This document shows positions 52,487 through 60,553 of a DNA stretch of 64,000 bases, one piece after another. The notes under the pieces were generated by a model. The model was not told the DNA's origin. It saw nothing but the letters and a program-made list of their open reading frames with translations, and made no database searches. A program made the position numbers and the translations under genes. Source of the stretch: Deltaproteobacteria bacterium (GTDB lineage: Bacteria > Myxococcota > UBA727 > VGSZ01); NCBI GenBank assembly GCA_020850995.1, contig JADZDP010000006.1, positions 1 to 64,000 of the forward strand, written 5' to 3'. Position 1 is the stretch's first letter; the number at the start of each line of letters is the position of its first letter.

Positions 52487-54217
52487 ATGTCGTCGACCGT
52501 GAAAGCCAGCGCGCCCGCAGCGGAGCCCCGCGAGCAGGGGCCGAATTTCATCGAGGCCATCATCGAGGAAGACAACCGCACGGGCGTGTATGGCGGTCAG
52601 GTGGTCACGCGCTTCCCGCCGGAGCCAAACGGCTACCTACACATCGGCCACGCCAAGTCGATCTGCCTGAATTTCGGCCTCGGCCTCAAGTACGGCGGGC
52701 GCACGCACATGCGCTTCGACGACACCAACCCACTCACCGAGGAGCCGGAGTTCGTCGAGAGCATCCTCGGTGACGTGCGCTGGCTCGGCTTCGACTGGGG
52801 CACGCACCTGCACTACGCCAGCGACTACTTCGAGCAGCTCTACCGCTTCGCCGAGGAGCTCATCAAGCTCGGGCGCGCGTACGTGTGCTCGCTGACGGCG
52901 GAGCAGATCAGCGAGTACCGCGGCGACTTCTTCAAGCCCGGGCGCGACAGCCCGTTTCGCCAGCGCAGCGTCGACGAGAACCTGGCGCTGTTTCGCGACA
53001 TGCGCGCGGGCATCTTCCAAGACGGCCAGCACACGCTGCGGCTCAAGATCGACATGAGCGCGGGCAACCCGAACCTGCGCGACCCGCCCATCTACCGCAT
53101 CCGCAGGGCGCGCCATCACCGCACCGGCGACGCCTGGTGCATCTACCCGCTCTACGACTACACGCACTGCATCAGCGACGCCATCGAGGGCATCACGCAC
53201 TCCATCTGCACCCTCGAGTTCGAGGCGCACCGCGCGCTCTACGATTGGGTGCTGGCCGAGCTCAAGAACATCCCGCCGGGCGCGTCGGTGGCGCCGCCCC
53301 GGGGGAGCCCGAAGCAGATCGAGTTCGGGCGCCTGAACCTCACGTACACGGTCATGTCGAAGCGCAAGCTCTTGCGCCTGGTCAACGAGGGCCACGTCGA
53401 GGGGTGGGACGACCCGCGCATGCTGACCATCGCCGGGCTGCGGCGCCGCGGCTTCACGCCGGCGTCGGTGCGCAACTTCGCCGCCCTCATCGGCGTCACC
53501 AAGAACGACGCGCCCATCGACATGAGCGTGCTCGAGAACGCCGTGCGCGAGGATTTGAACGCGAGCGCGCCGCGTGCGCTCGCCGTGCTCAGGCCGCTCA
53601 AGGTGGTGCTGGAGAATTGGCCGGCGGGCGACGTGGACCACGTTGACCTCGTCAACCACCCGCTCAAGCCCGAGCTCGGGACGCGCAAGGTGCCCTTCGG
53701 CCGCGAGCTGTACATCGACGCCGAGGACTTCGAGGAGCAGCCGCCCAAGGGCTTCTTCCGCCTGGCGCCGGGCAAGGAGGTGCGCCTGCGTGGCGCGTAC
53801 TTCATCACCTGCACCGCGGTGAAGAAAGACGCCGGTGGCAAGGTGGTGGAGCTCACCTGCACCGTGGACCGCGACTCCCGCGGCGGCGAGGCCAAGGACG
53901 GGCGCAAGGTCAAGGGCACCATCCACTGGGTGAGCGCCGCCCACGCCGTCGACGTGCGCGCGCGCCTGTACGATCGGCTGTTCTCGGTGGAGAACCCCGA
54001 CGACACGTTCCTCGAGCAGCTCAACCCCCACAGCCTCGACGTCGTGGTGGCCAAGGCCGAGCCCTCGTTGGCCCAGGCCGCGCCGGGCACGCACGTGCAG
54101 CTCGAGCGCGTGGGCTACTTCTTCGCCGACCCCAAAGACAGCAAGCCCGGCGCGCCGGTGTGGAACCGCGTGGTGGGCCTGAAGGACTCGTGGTCGAAGG
54201 AGAAGAAGAAGGGCTGA
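52487..54217 (+). CDS. glnS: Glutaminyl-tRNA synthetase
   Basis: 576 residues from ATG 52487 with a GAGG site. Class I signatures: RFPPEPNGYLHIGHAKS (HIGH) and TVMSKRKLLRLV (KMSKS-like MSKR). The catalytic region FDDTNPLTEEPEFVESI and the C-terminal beta-barrel anticodon-binding part (PFGRELYIDAEDF, GKEVRLRGAYFI, GTIHWVSAAHAVDVRARLY) are complete. It charges tRNA-Gln directly. Overlaps gatA by one base (TGATG), forming an operon of translation genes. Confidence 0.96.
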   Translation: MSSTVKASAPAAEPREQGPNFIEAIIEEDNRTGVYGGQVVTRFPPEPNGYLHIGHAKSICLNFGLGLKYGGRTHMRFDDTNPLTEEPEFVESILGDVRWLGFDWGTHLHYASDYFEQLYRFAEELIKLGRAYVCSLTAEQISEYRGDFFKPGRDSPFRQRSVDENLALFRDMRAGIFQDGQHTLRLKIDMSAGNPNLRDPPIYRIRRARHHRTGDAWCIYPLYDYTHCISDAIEGITHSICTLEFEAHRALYDWVLAELKNIPPGASVAPPRGSPKQIEFGRLNLTYTVMSKRKLLRLVNEGHVEGWDDPRMLTIAGLRRRGFTPASVRNFAALIGVTKNDAPIDMSVLENAVREDLNASAPRALAVLRPLKVVLENWPAGDVDHVDLVNHPLKPELGTRKVPFGRELYIDAEDFEEQPPKGFFRLAPGKEVRLRGAYFITCTAVKKDAGGKVVELTCTVDRDSRGGEAKDGRKVKGTIHWVSAAHAVDVRARLYDRLFSVENPDDTFLEQLNPHSLDVVVAKAEPSLAQAAPGTHVQLERVGYFFADPKDSKPGAPVWNRVVGLKDSWSKEKKKG

Positions 54218-55704
54218 TGGACGCGCTGGCGCTCCCGGTGGCCGAGCTGGCGCGCCGCTTGGCCGCGGGCGAGCTGTCGAGCCGCGTGCTCGTCGAAGCG
54301 GCGCTGGCGCGCATCGAACGCCACGAGGGCGCCGTGGGCGCGTTTCTCTCGGTGGACGCCGACGTCGCGCGCGCGCAGGCCGAGGCCAGCGACGGGCGAC
54401 GCGCGCGTGGCCAGACGCTCGGCGCGCTCGACGGCGTGCCCGTGGGCATCAAGGACAACATCGCCGTCGAGGGCGCGTCGCTCAGCGCCGGCAGCAAGAT
54501 CCTCGAGGGCTACCGCTCGCCCTTCGATGCGACGGTGGTACACAAGCTCAAGGGCGCTGGCGCCGTGCTGCTCGGGCGCCTCAACTGCGACGAATTCGCC
54601 ATGGGCTCGTCGACGGAGAGCAGCGCGTATCAGCTCACGAAGAACCCCTGGGACCTGACCCGCGTGCCGGGCGGGTCGTCGGGCGGCTCGGCGGCGGCGG
54701 TGGCGGCGCGCATGCTGCCGCTCTCGCTCGGCAGCGACACCGGCGGCTCCATCCGGCAGCCGGCGGCGCTGTGCGGCGTGGTGGGGCTCAAGCCGAGCTG
54801 GGGTCGCGTGTCGCGCTTCGGGCTGGTGGCGTTCGCCTCGTCGCTCGACGTCATCGGGCCCTTCGCGCGTGATGTGCGCTCGGCAGCGCTGCTCTTGCAG
54901 ACCATCGCCGGGCCTGACCCGCGCGACGCCACCGCCGACGCGCGCCCGGTGCCGTCGCTGGTCGACGCTCTCGCCGGCGGCGCGGCCGGCCTCACCGTGG
55001 GCGTGCCGCGCGCGCTGCTCGACGTCGCCGGCCTCGACGGCGAGGTGGCACGCGCCACCGCCACCGCCGAGCGCGCGCTGGCCACCGCGGGTGCCCGCGT
55101 GGTCGACGTCGAGCTGCCGCTGATGGCGCAGGCCGTCGCCTGCTACTACGTGATCGCCATGGCCGAGGCCGCCAGCAACCTCGCCCGCTTCGACGGCGTG
55201 CGCTACGGGCCGCGGCGCGGCGAGGAGCGCGGCTTGGCGGCCATGATGGAGGAGACGCGCGCCCTCTTCGGCGACGAGGTCAAGCGACGCATCGTGGTGG
55301 GCACCTGGGTGTTGTCGAAGGGCTACGTCGACGCCTACGTGCACCGCGCGCAGCGCGTGCGCCGCACCATTGCCGACGGGATGAACGCCGCGCTGGCGCG
55401 CTGTGACGTGCTCTTGCTTCCCACCTCGCCCGAGCCCGCGTGGCCGCTCGGCGGCAAGCGCAGCGACCCGCTCGCCATGTACCTCGCCGACGCCTTCACC
55501 GTGCCGGCGAGCCTGGCGGGGCTGCCCGCCGCGTCGCTGAACGCCGCCCACTCGGCCGCGGGACTGCCGCTCGGCGTGCAGCTGGTCGCGCGCTCCTTCG
55601 ACGAGCCCACCCTCGTGCGCGCCGCGGCCGCGCTCGAGGACGCGCTGGCCCTGCCCGATCGACTCCCCCCACTGCTGCAGAGACCCTCGGAGGCCACGTC
55701 ATGA
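54217..55704 (+). CDS. gatA: Asp/Glu-tRNA amidotransferase subunit A
   Basis: 495 residues from ATG 54217. Amidase-signature triad: Lys79 in GIKDNI, cis-Ser154 in GGSSGGSAAAV, nucleophile Ser178 in SDTGGSIRQPA. Further GatA regions: NCDEFAMGSSTESSAY, SRFGLVAFASSLDVIGP, and GPRRGEERGL. It releases ammonia from glutamine for GatB. The partner gatC is elsewhere in the window (41191). Its stop overlaps the HIT gene start by four bases. Confidence 0.95.
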   Translation: MDALALPVAELARRLAAGELSSRVLVEAALARIERHEGAVGAFLSVDADVARAQAEASDGRRARGQTLGALDGVPVGIKDNIAVEGASLSAGSKILEGYRSPFDATVVHKLKGAGAVLLGRLNCDEFAMGSSTESSAYQLTKNPWDLTRVPGGSSGGSAAAVAARMLPLSLGSDTGGSIRQPAALCGVVGLKPSWGRVSRFGLVAFASSLDVIGPFARDVRSAALLLQTIAGPDPRDATADARPVPSLVDALAGGAAGLTVGVPRALLDVAGLDGEVARATATAERALATAGARVVDVELPLMAQAVACYYVIAMAEAASNLARFDGVRYGPRRGEERGLAAMMEETRALFGDEVKRRIVVGTWVLSKGYVDAYVHRAQRVRRTIADGMNAALARCDVLLLPTSPEPAWPLGGKRSDPLAMYLADAFTVPASLAGLPAASLNAAHSAAGLPLGVQLVARSFDEPTLVRAAAALEDALALPDRLPPLLQRPSEATS

Positions 55705-56042
55705 CCACGGTGTTCGGCAAGATCCTGCGCGGCGAGATCCCCTGCAAGAAGGTCTACGAGGACGACACCGTGCTCGCGTTCGACGACGTCGCGCCCATGG
55801 CACCGGTGCACGTGCTCATCATCCCGAAGCAGGCCATCGCGGGGTTGAACGACGCGACCACGTCGCACGAAGCGCTGCTCGGGCACATCATGGCGACGGC
55901 GAAGAAGGTGGCGGCGCTCAAGGGCATCGACAAGAGCGGCTATCGCGTGGTGATGAACTCCGGCGCCGACGGTGGCCAGAGCGTGTTTCACATGCACCTG
56001 CACGTGCTCGGCGGGCGTCCGCTCGGCTGGCCGCCGGGCTGA
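55701..56042 (+). CDS. HIT-family (HINT-like) nucleotide hydrolase
   Basis: 113 residues from ATG 55701. FGKILRGEIPCKKVYEDD opens the fold, APVHVLIIPK follows, and the His triad HMHLH (97-101) is intact in GGQSVFHMHLHVLGGR. HINT-type enzymes hydrolyse aminoacyl-adenylates and phosphoramidates, which fits co-expression with glnS and gatA. Last gene of this operon. Confidence 0.93.
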   Translation: MTTVFGKILRGEIPCKKVYEDDTVLAFDDVAPMAPVHVLIIPKQAIAGLNDATTSHEALLGHIMATAKKVAALKGIDKSGYRVVMNSGADGGQSVFHMHLHVLGGRPLGWPPG

Positions 56043-56139
56043 CGGGGCGCCCACAGGCCGAGACACCGCGCGACACCAGCGGACCCGCGCCGCCGACCCT
56101 GCGCTCAGCGACACTGCAGCGCGAGACTCGGAGGTCCGC

Positions 56140-57450
56140 ATGGCTCGCGTCGAGCTCCAGCGCCTGCCCGCCATCCTGCTCGCCATCCTGCTCGTCGGCG
56201 TGGTGGGGGCCGCCTGTGACCCGCCGCCACCGGCGCTGCGGGTCGAGGGTGGCGGCGATGCCGCGGTGATCGGCGAGGGCGGCGACGATCCTCCGTCGCT
56301 GGTGCGGGTCGCCGGCAGCGAGCTCGAGTTGCCCGACGCGGGGCCCGTGGCTGACGACGACGCCGGGCCGACCGAGCCCCCGCCGGACGCCGGCGGTGCG
56401 CCGGACGCCGGCACCGAAGAGCCGCCGCAGCCCGCGCAGCCAAGCTGCGACGCCAGCGCCGTCGGCGGCGACTACTGCGCCGGCGACAAGGTCAGCTATG
56501 GCGTCGAGGGCACGCTCTACCGCTGTGCGGGACCCGGGCCTGCCACCGTGGTGCGAGCGTGCGCGCAGGGGTGCGTGGTGGCCCCGCCAGGTCACGACGA
56601 CTACTGCGCCGAGCCATCCCCTACGTGTGACGCCAACGCCGTCGGCGGCGACTACTGCGCCGGCGACAAGGTCAGCCACGGTGTCGAGGACACGCTCTAC
56701 CGCTGCGAGGGCCCGGGGCCGGCGAGCGCGCTGCAGGCCTGCGCGCAGGGGTGCGTGGTGGCCCCGCCAGGTCACGACGACTACTGCGCGACGCCGCCGC
56801 CCACCTGTGACGACAACGCGTTCACCGGCGACTACTGCGCCGGCGACAAGGTCAGCAATGGCGTCGAGGACACGCTCTACCGCTGCGAGGGACCCGGGCC
56901 TGCCACGGCGCTCGAGGCCTGCGCCGACGGCTGCGTGGTGGCGCCGCCAGGGCAGGATGACTACTGCGCCAACGGTGCATGCCCCCACCACGACCTGCTC
57001 CGCTGGGGTCTGGCACCCGACGCCTCCGACCAGCTTCGCTGCGCAGGGGTGCCTGCGTCGCGCGTGGTGCAGACCATCGGCTCCGCGCCGGCGTCGGCCG
57101 GCTACCACGCGCAAGACGGGACCATCGACGGGCACGCGTATTGTGCCGCGACGGATCTGAGCAGCTCGGGCCTGAGCAACGCCGAGCTGCGCGCGCTCTT
57201 GAGCCGGCTCGCCGACGGGGGCTTCGCCGCGTTCTATCGGTGGCCCGGGCACGACGGCTGGCCGGCCGACGAGTCGCCACACATCCATGCCATCTACGCC
57301 GGGGTGCCCATGAAGTGGCAGCTCGACGAGCAGGTCGACGACTGGCTCGAGGGAAGGAATGGCTTATCGAGCCACGGCAGCTACACCTTTTGGCAACCCT
57401 CCGCCGCGCAGCGCGCCCAGGTGCGCGCCCTGTTCAACGCGAGCAACTGA
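56140..57450 (+). CDS. Lipoprotein with three Cys-rich repeats and LAS-like metallopeptidase domain
   Basis: 436 residues from ATG 56140. The signal ends in GVVGAAC (lipobox Cys about 27), followed by an acidic Pro/Asp/Ala linker. Three 54-residue Cys-rich repeats follow with a 60-residue period; each has six Cys and the core YCAGDKVSxGVExTLYRC ... GCVVAPPGxDDYC. The C-terminal ~155 residues contain GHAYCAATDL and, further on, SPHIHAIYAG. The spacing H-x6-D plus HxH is that of LAS-type (M15/VanY) zinc peptidases, with Cys in place of the usual Gly. I infer a cell-wall-directed hydrolase domain; this is not proven. Confidence 0.72.
   Translation: MARVELQRLPAILLAILLVGVVGAACDPPPPALRVEGGGDAAVIGEGGDDPPSLVRVAGSELELPDAGPVADDDAGPTEPPPDAGGAPDAGTEEPPQPAQPSCDASAVGGDYCAGDKVSYGVEGTLYRCAGPGPATVVRACAQGCVVAPPGHDDYCAEPSPTCDANAVGGDYCAGDKVSHGVEDTLYRCEGPGPASALQACAQGCVVAPPGHDDYCATPPPTCDDNAFTGDYCAGDKVSNGVEDTLYRCEGPGPATALEACADGCVVAPPGQDDYCANGACPHHDLLRWGLAPDASDQLRCAGVPASRVVQTIGSAPASAGYHAQDGTIDGHAYCAATDLSSSGLSNAELRALLSRLADGGFAAFYRWPGHDGWPADESPHIHAIYAGVPMKWQLDEQVDDWLEGRNGLSSHGSYTFWQPSAAQRAQVRALFNASN
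56446..56967 (+). repeat. Three 162-bp Cys-repeat units, period 180 bp
   Basis: Units at 56446-56607, 56626-56787 and 56806-56967 start and end on Cys codons. DNA identity between units is high (several 20-40 bp blocks identical), so duplication is recent or conversion is active. Related but diverged units lie at 57799-57960 and 57976-58137 in the next gene. Confidence 0.9.
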
Positions 57451-57525
57451 CGCAGCCGATGGCCGAGCCTCGGCGCGCGGTGTATCTCCCTCGACGATAG
57501 GCGGCCGCGCCGCAGGAGGGAGCAG

Positions 57526-58143
57526 GTGAGCGTCGATCGCGCGGGGTTCGTGCTGGTCATGGTCGCCGTTGCCGCGGCAGGCGCGCCGGCGTGTGCCCTC
57601 TTCTCGGACGCCCTCGCCTGCGACGAGGAGACCCCCTGCCCCGCTGCGTCTCGCTGCAACGCACAGGGCTTCTGCGCCTCGTCGTCGGCTGAGGGGGAAG
57701 GCGAGGGTGAAGGTGAAGGCGAAGGTGAGGGTGAAGGCGAAGGTGAGGGTGAAGGCGAGGGCGAGGGCGAAGGTGAAGGTGAAGGCGAGAGCGCCACCTG
57801 TGACGCCGACGCGGTGGTGGGCTTCTACTGCGGAGGGGACAAGGTCAGCGACGGCGACGCTGGATCTCTCTACGCCTGCAACGGCCCCGGACCCGCCACG
57901 CTGGAGGGGGTCTGCCAGTACGGCTGCGTCGTCGCCGGTGCGGGCAACGACGACTACTGCCACCCCGCCGCCACCTGCGATGCCACTGCCGTCGTCGGGT
58001 ATTACTGCGCCGGCGACAAGGTGAGCGACGGCGTCCCCGGCACGCTCTATCGCTGCAACGGTCCCGGCCCCGCCGTGGTGGTTGAGGTCTGTGGCGCGGG
58101 CTGCGTCATCGCCCCCGCCGGCCAAGACGACTACTGCGCATGA
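57526..58143 (+). CDS. Secreted protein with EG linker and two Cys-rich repeats
   Basis: 205 residues from GTG 57526, with GGAGGG eight bases upstream. The signal peptide is followed by a short Cys module (CDEETPCPAASRCNAQGFC), about 17 Glu-Gly pairs and two copies of the 54-residue Cys repeat (core YCxGDKVSDG, LYxCNGPGPA, DDYC). The same repeat occurs three times in the preceding gene. Its stop overlaps the next kinase start by four bases (ATGA), so this secreted protein is translationally coupled to the kinase and may be its extracellular partner. Confidence 0.78.
   Translation: MSVDRAGFVLVMVAVAAAGAPACALFSDALACDEETPCPAASRCNAQGFCASSSAEGEGEGEGEGEGEGEGEGEGEGEGEGEGEGEGESATCDADAVVGFYCGGDKVSDGDAGSLYACNGPGPATLEGVCQYGCVVAGAGNDDYCHPAATCDATAVVGYYCAGDKVSDGVPGTLYRCNGPGPAVVVEVCGAGCVIAPAGQDDYCA
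57691..57789 (+). repeat. GARGGY hexanucleotide repeat encoding (EG)n
   Basis: Tandem hexamers (GAAGGC, GAGGGT, GAAGGT) encode about 17 Glu-Gly pairs. Synonymous third positions vary, so selection acts on the peptide. A similar tract occurs on the minus strand at about 38447-38535. Confidence 0.85.
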
Positions 58144-59729
58144 GCAGCGCCCCCCCCGACACCACACCCTTCGCGCCAAAGCCGTTCGGCGACTACCTGC
58201 TGACCGCGGAGCTCGGCCGCGGTGGCATGGGCGCGGTCTTCCTCGCCAAGCGCACCAGCTACGCGCCCGACATCCTACGCTTCTGCGCCGTGAAGACGCT
58301 CGGCGCCATGGCCACGCGCAGCGACTTCGTGCGCAGGTTCCACGACGAGGCGCGCGCGGTGGTGACCATGAACCACCCGGGCATCTGCCACGTGTTCGAC
58401 GTCGGCATCGTCGACGGCGAGCACTACTTGGCGATGGAGCTCATCGAGGGCGTCTCGCTGCAGGAGCTCCAGCGCGCCCAGGCGCGCGCCGGCGAGCCCG
58501 TGCCCCCGACCCTGGCCCTCACGATCGCCGATGCGATGCTCGATGCCCTGGCGTACGCGCATGAGCGCCGCGATCCTGCCACGGGCGCGTCGCTGCACCT
58601 GGTGCACCGCGACGTCACGCCACAGAACGTCATGCTCACCTTCAGCGGCGCCGTGAAGCTCATCGACTTCGGCCTCGCGATCTCGAGCATGAAGGAGGAG
58701 CGGACCATCGGCGGCGTGGTCATCGGCAAGATCGCCTACATGGCTCCCGAGCATGCGCGCGGTGAAGCGCTCGACGCGCGCGCCGACGTGTACGCGGCGG
58801 CGATCATCCTGTACGAGCTGCTCACGGGTCGCCGTTTCTACGCGGGCCTGAGCAAGAACCAGATCGCGACCCACGCGGCCGAAGGAAGCTACCTGCCGCC
58901 CCTCGACGGCGTACCCGAGGCGCTGCGTGCTCCGCTTGCCCGCGCGCTCGCGCCTGAAGTGGCGGCACGCACCACGTCGTGCGCGGCGCTGCAGCGCGAG
59001 CTCTACCAGGCCGAGCCAACGCGGGCACCGGCGCGCGAGCTAGCGGCGCTGATCGCGAACCGACTGCCCGATCACGCGACGCGCTTCACGGAGCTCCTGC
59101 GCGGCGCCGCGACCACGCCGACCCCCGACAGCGTCGAGGTGACGCGCTCCGTCGTCACGCACGTCGCGAGGTCCGACGAAGATGCCGACCGTCGTACCAC
59201 CTCGGCGACGGTGCCGACGCCCCCGGTGCGCGCGCGCACCTTTCGTCGCGCGGCGCTGCTGGCCTCGGTCTCCGCGGTGAGCGCCGCCCTCACCTGGAGC
59301 GCATGGCGCGCCCTCGACCGCCACAGCGACGACGTGGCCGCGGGCGCGCCGGCGGCGGTCGCCAGCGCGCCAGTGCTACCGCCAACGTCAGTGACCCCGG
59401 AGCCTCCGGCCGTCCCCCCCACCGCGGCAGCACCGAGCCAGCAGGTGCTGCCCGCCGCTGAGGCGCCGAGGGCGCCAGACGCAGGACCGGCCGAGCCACC
59501 GCGCAGCGCCACCCAGCGCCCCGCGCGGCGGCCGCCCGCGCCTCCGCCAACGCCCTTGCCCGACCTCGCCGCGCAGCTCGACTACCTCGAGCGCTGGTGC
59601 GCCGTGCGCGCGCCGACCTGCACGCGCGCTGCCGTGGCGCAGCGTCGACGCGTGCCGCTCCTCGACGCCGCCGGCCTGCGCGCCTTGCGGGAGGAAGCGA
59701 GCGCGTGCGTGCTACAGTGCCGGCGATGA
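58140..59729 (+). CDS. Ser/Thr kinase with single transmembrane helix
   Basis: 529 residues. Kinase domain about 16-290 with K52, HRD 156-158 (LVHRDVTPQNVM) and DFG 176-178. A juxtamembrane region leads to a helix near 372-390 (ALLASVSAVSAALTWSAW), a Pro/Ala-rich linker and a C-terminal module with four Cys (WCAVRAPTC ... ACVLQC). Second gene of a four-gene run in which each start overlaps the previous stop by four bases. It probably reads an envelope signal, perhaps via the coupled Cys-repeat protein. Confidence 0.9.
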   Translation: MSSAPPDTTPFAPKPFGDYLLTAELGRGGMGAVFLAKRTSYAPDILRFCAVKTLGAMATRSDFVRRFHDEARAVVTMNHPGICHVFDVGIVDGEHYLAMELIEGVSLQELQRAQARAGEPVPPTLALTIADAMLDALAYAHERRDPATGASLHLVHRDVTPQNVMLTFSGAVKLIDFGLAISSMKEERTIGGVVIGKIAYMAPEHARGEALDARADVYAAAIILYELLTGRRFYAGLSKNQIATHAAEGSYLPPLDGVPEALRAPLARALAPEVAARTTSCAALQRELYQAEPTRAPARELAALIANRLPDHATRFTELLRGAATTPTPDSVEVTRSVVTHVARSDEDADRRTTSATVPTPPVRARTFRRAALLASVSAVSAALTWSAWRALDRHSDDVAAGAPAAVASAPVLPPTSVTPEPPAVPPTAAAPSQQVLPAAEAPRAPDAGPAEPPRSATQRPARRPPAPPPTPLPDLAAQLDYLERWCAVRAPTCTRAAVAQRRRVPLLDAAGLRALREEASACVLQCRR

Positions 59730-60553
59730 CCGGCGTCGTGCCGCTCTGGATTCTTGCCGCATCGAACGCACTGGCCGCCGTGCCGGTGGTGAGCCCCGCG
59801 GTGCTTCCCACGGTCGCGGTGGTGCCGCTCGCTGCTGGTGGCGAGCGGAGCGAGGAGGAGGCCCTCGTCGACGAGGCCATCCGCCGAGGACTCGAGGGGA
59901 CAAGGACAGCGCGCGCCATGAGCGCGCAGCAGCTCGAGCTGGTGACCGCGCGTGCGCGCGCCGCCGGTATCGTGTGCGAGCTGCGCGACGCGGCGTGCGT
60001 CGCGCGCATTGGCGCGTTCGGCGGCTTCGATTTCGCGCTGGTGCCGCGAGCGCAGTGGCCGACGCCCGGCGAGGAAGGCGCCGCCGCCTCGCTCACGATC
60101 GCGTTGGTCGATTGCGCGACCGGCGCCGTGATTCGCGAGCCTGCCGCGCGGATGGTGCCGCCCAGCAGCAGCTGGGGCGAAGTCGCGCTCGCCCTTACTC
60201 GCGCGGCCCTGGGCACGACGCCATCGCCCACCAGCTCCACCACCGACGTGCCGCCACCGCAGCGCGCCATGGCGGGCACACAAGCAACGGCGCCGCGCTC
60301 CCACGGTGGCCCGCGCCCGCTCGCCATCGCCGGGCTCGGCGCGCTCGGCGTGGGTGCCACCGTCGCAGCCGGCGGTGGCGTTGCCGCGTGGCTGGTAGCC
60401 CCCGCGGAACAGAGCCGAGACCAGCTCACGGCGCGCCAATACAATGACGCGGTGACGCTGGGACGCGCGTTCCTCGTCGTGGGTGCCGCGGGCCTGGCGC
60501 TCGCCAGCACGGGAGCGCTGTTGTGGCTGCTCGACGGGAGCGACCCCGCGTGA
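59726..60553 (+). CDS. Envelope protein of unknown function
   Basis: 275 residues from ATG 59726, overlapping the kinase stop (ATGA). A signal peptide precedes an alpha/beta domain (VAVVPLAAGGERSEEEALVD, ELRDAACVARIGAFGGFD, FALVPRAQW) that resembles the N-domain of the protein at 15063. Two hydrophobic helices lie near the C-terminus (AIAGLGALGVGATVAAGGGV and FLVVGAAGLALASTGALLWL). No catalytic motif is seen. Third gene of the signalling operon. Confidence 0.68.
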   Translation: MTGVVPLWILAASNALAAVPVVSPAVLPTVAVVPLAAGGERSEEEALVDEAIRRGLEGTRTARAMSAQQLELVTARARAAGIVCELRDAACVARIGAFGGFDFALVPRAQWPTPGEEGAAASLTIALVDCATGAVIREPAARMVPPSSSWGEVALALTRAALGTTPSPTSSTTDVPPPQRAMAGTQATAPRSHGGPRPLAIAGLGALGVGATVAAGGGVAAWLVAPAEQSRDQLTARQYNDAVTLGRAFLVVGAAGLALASTGALLWLLDGSDPA

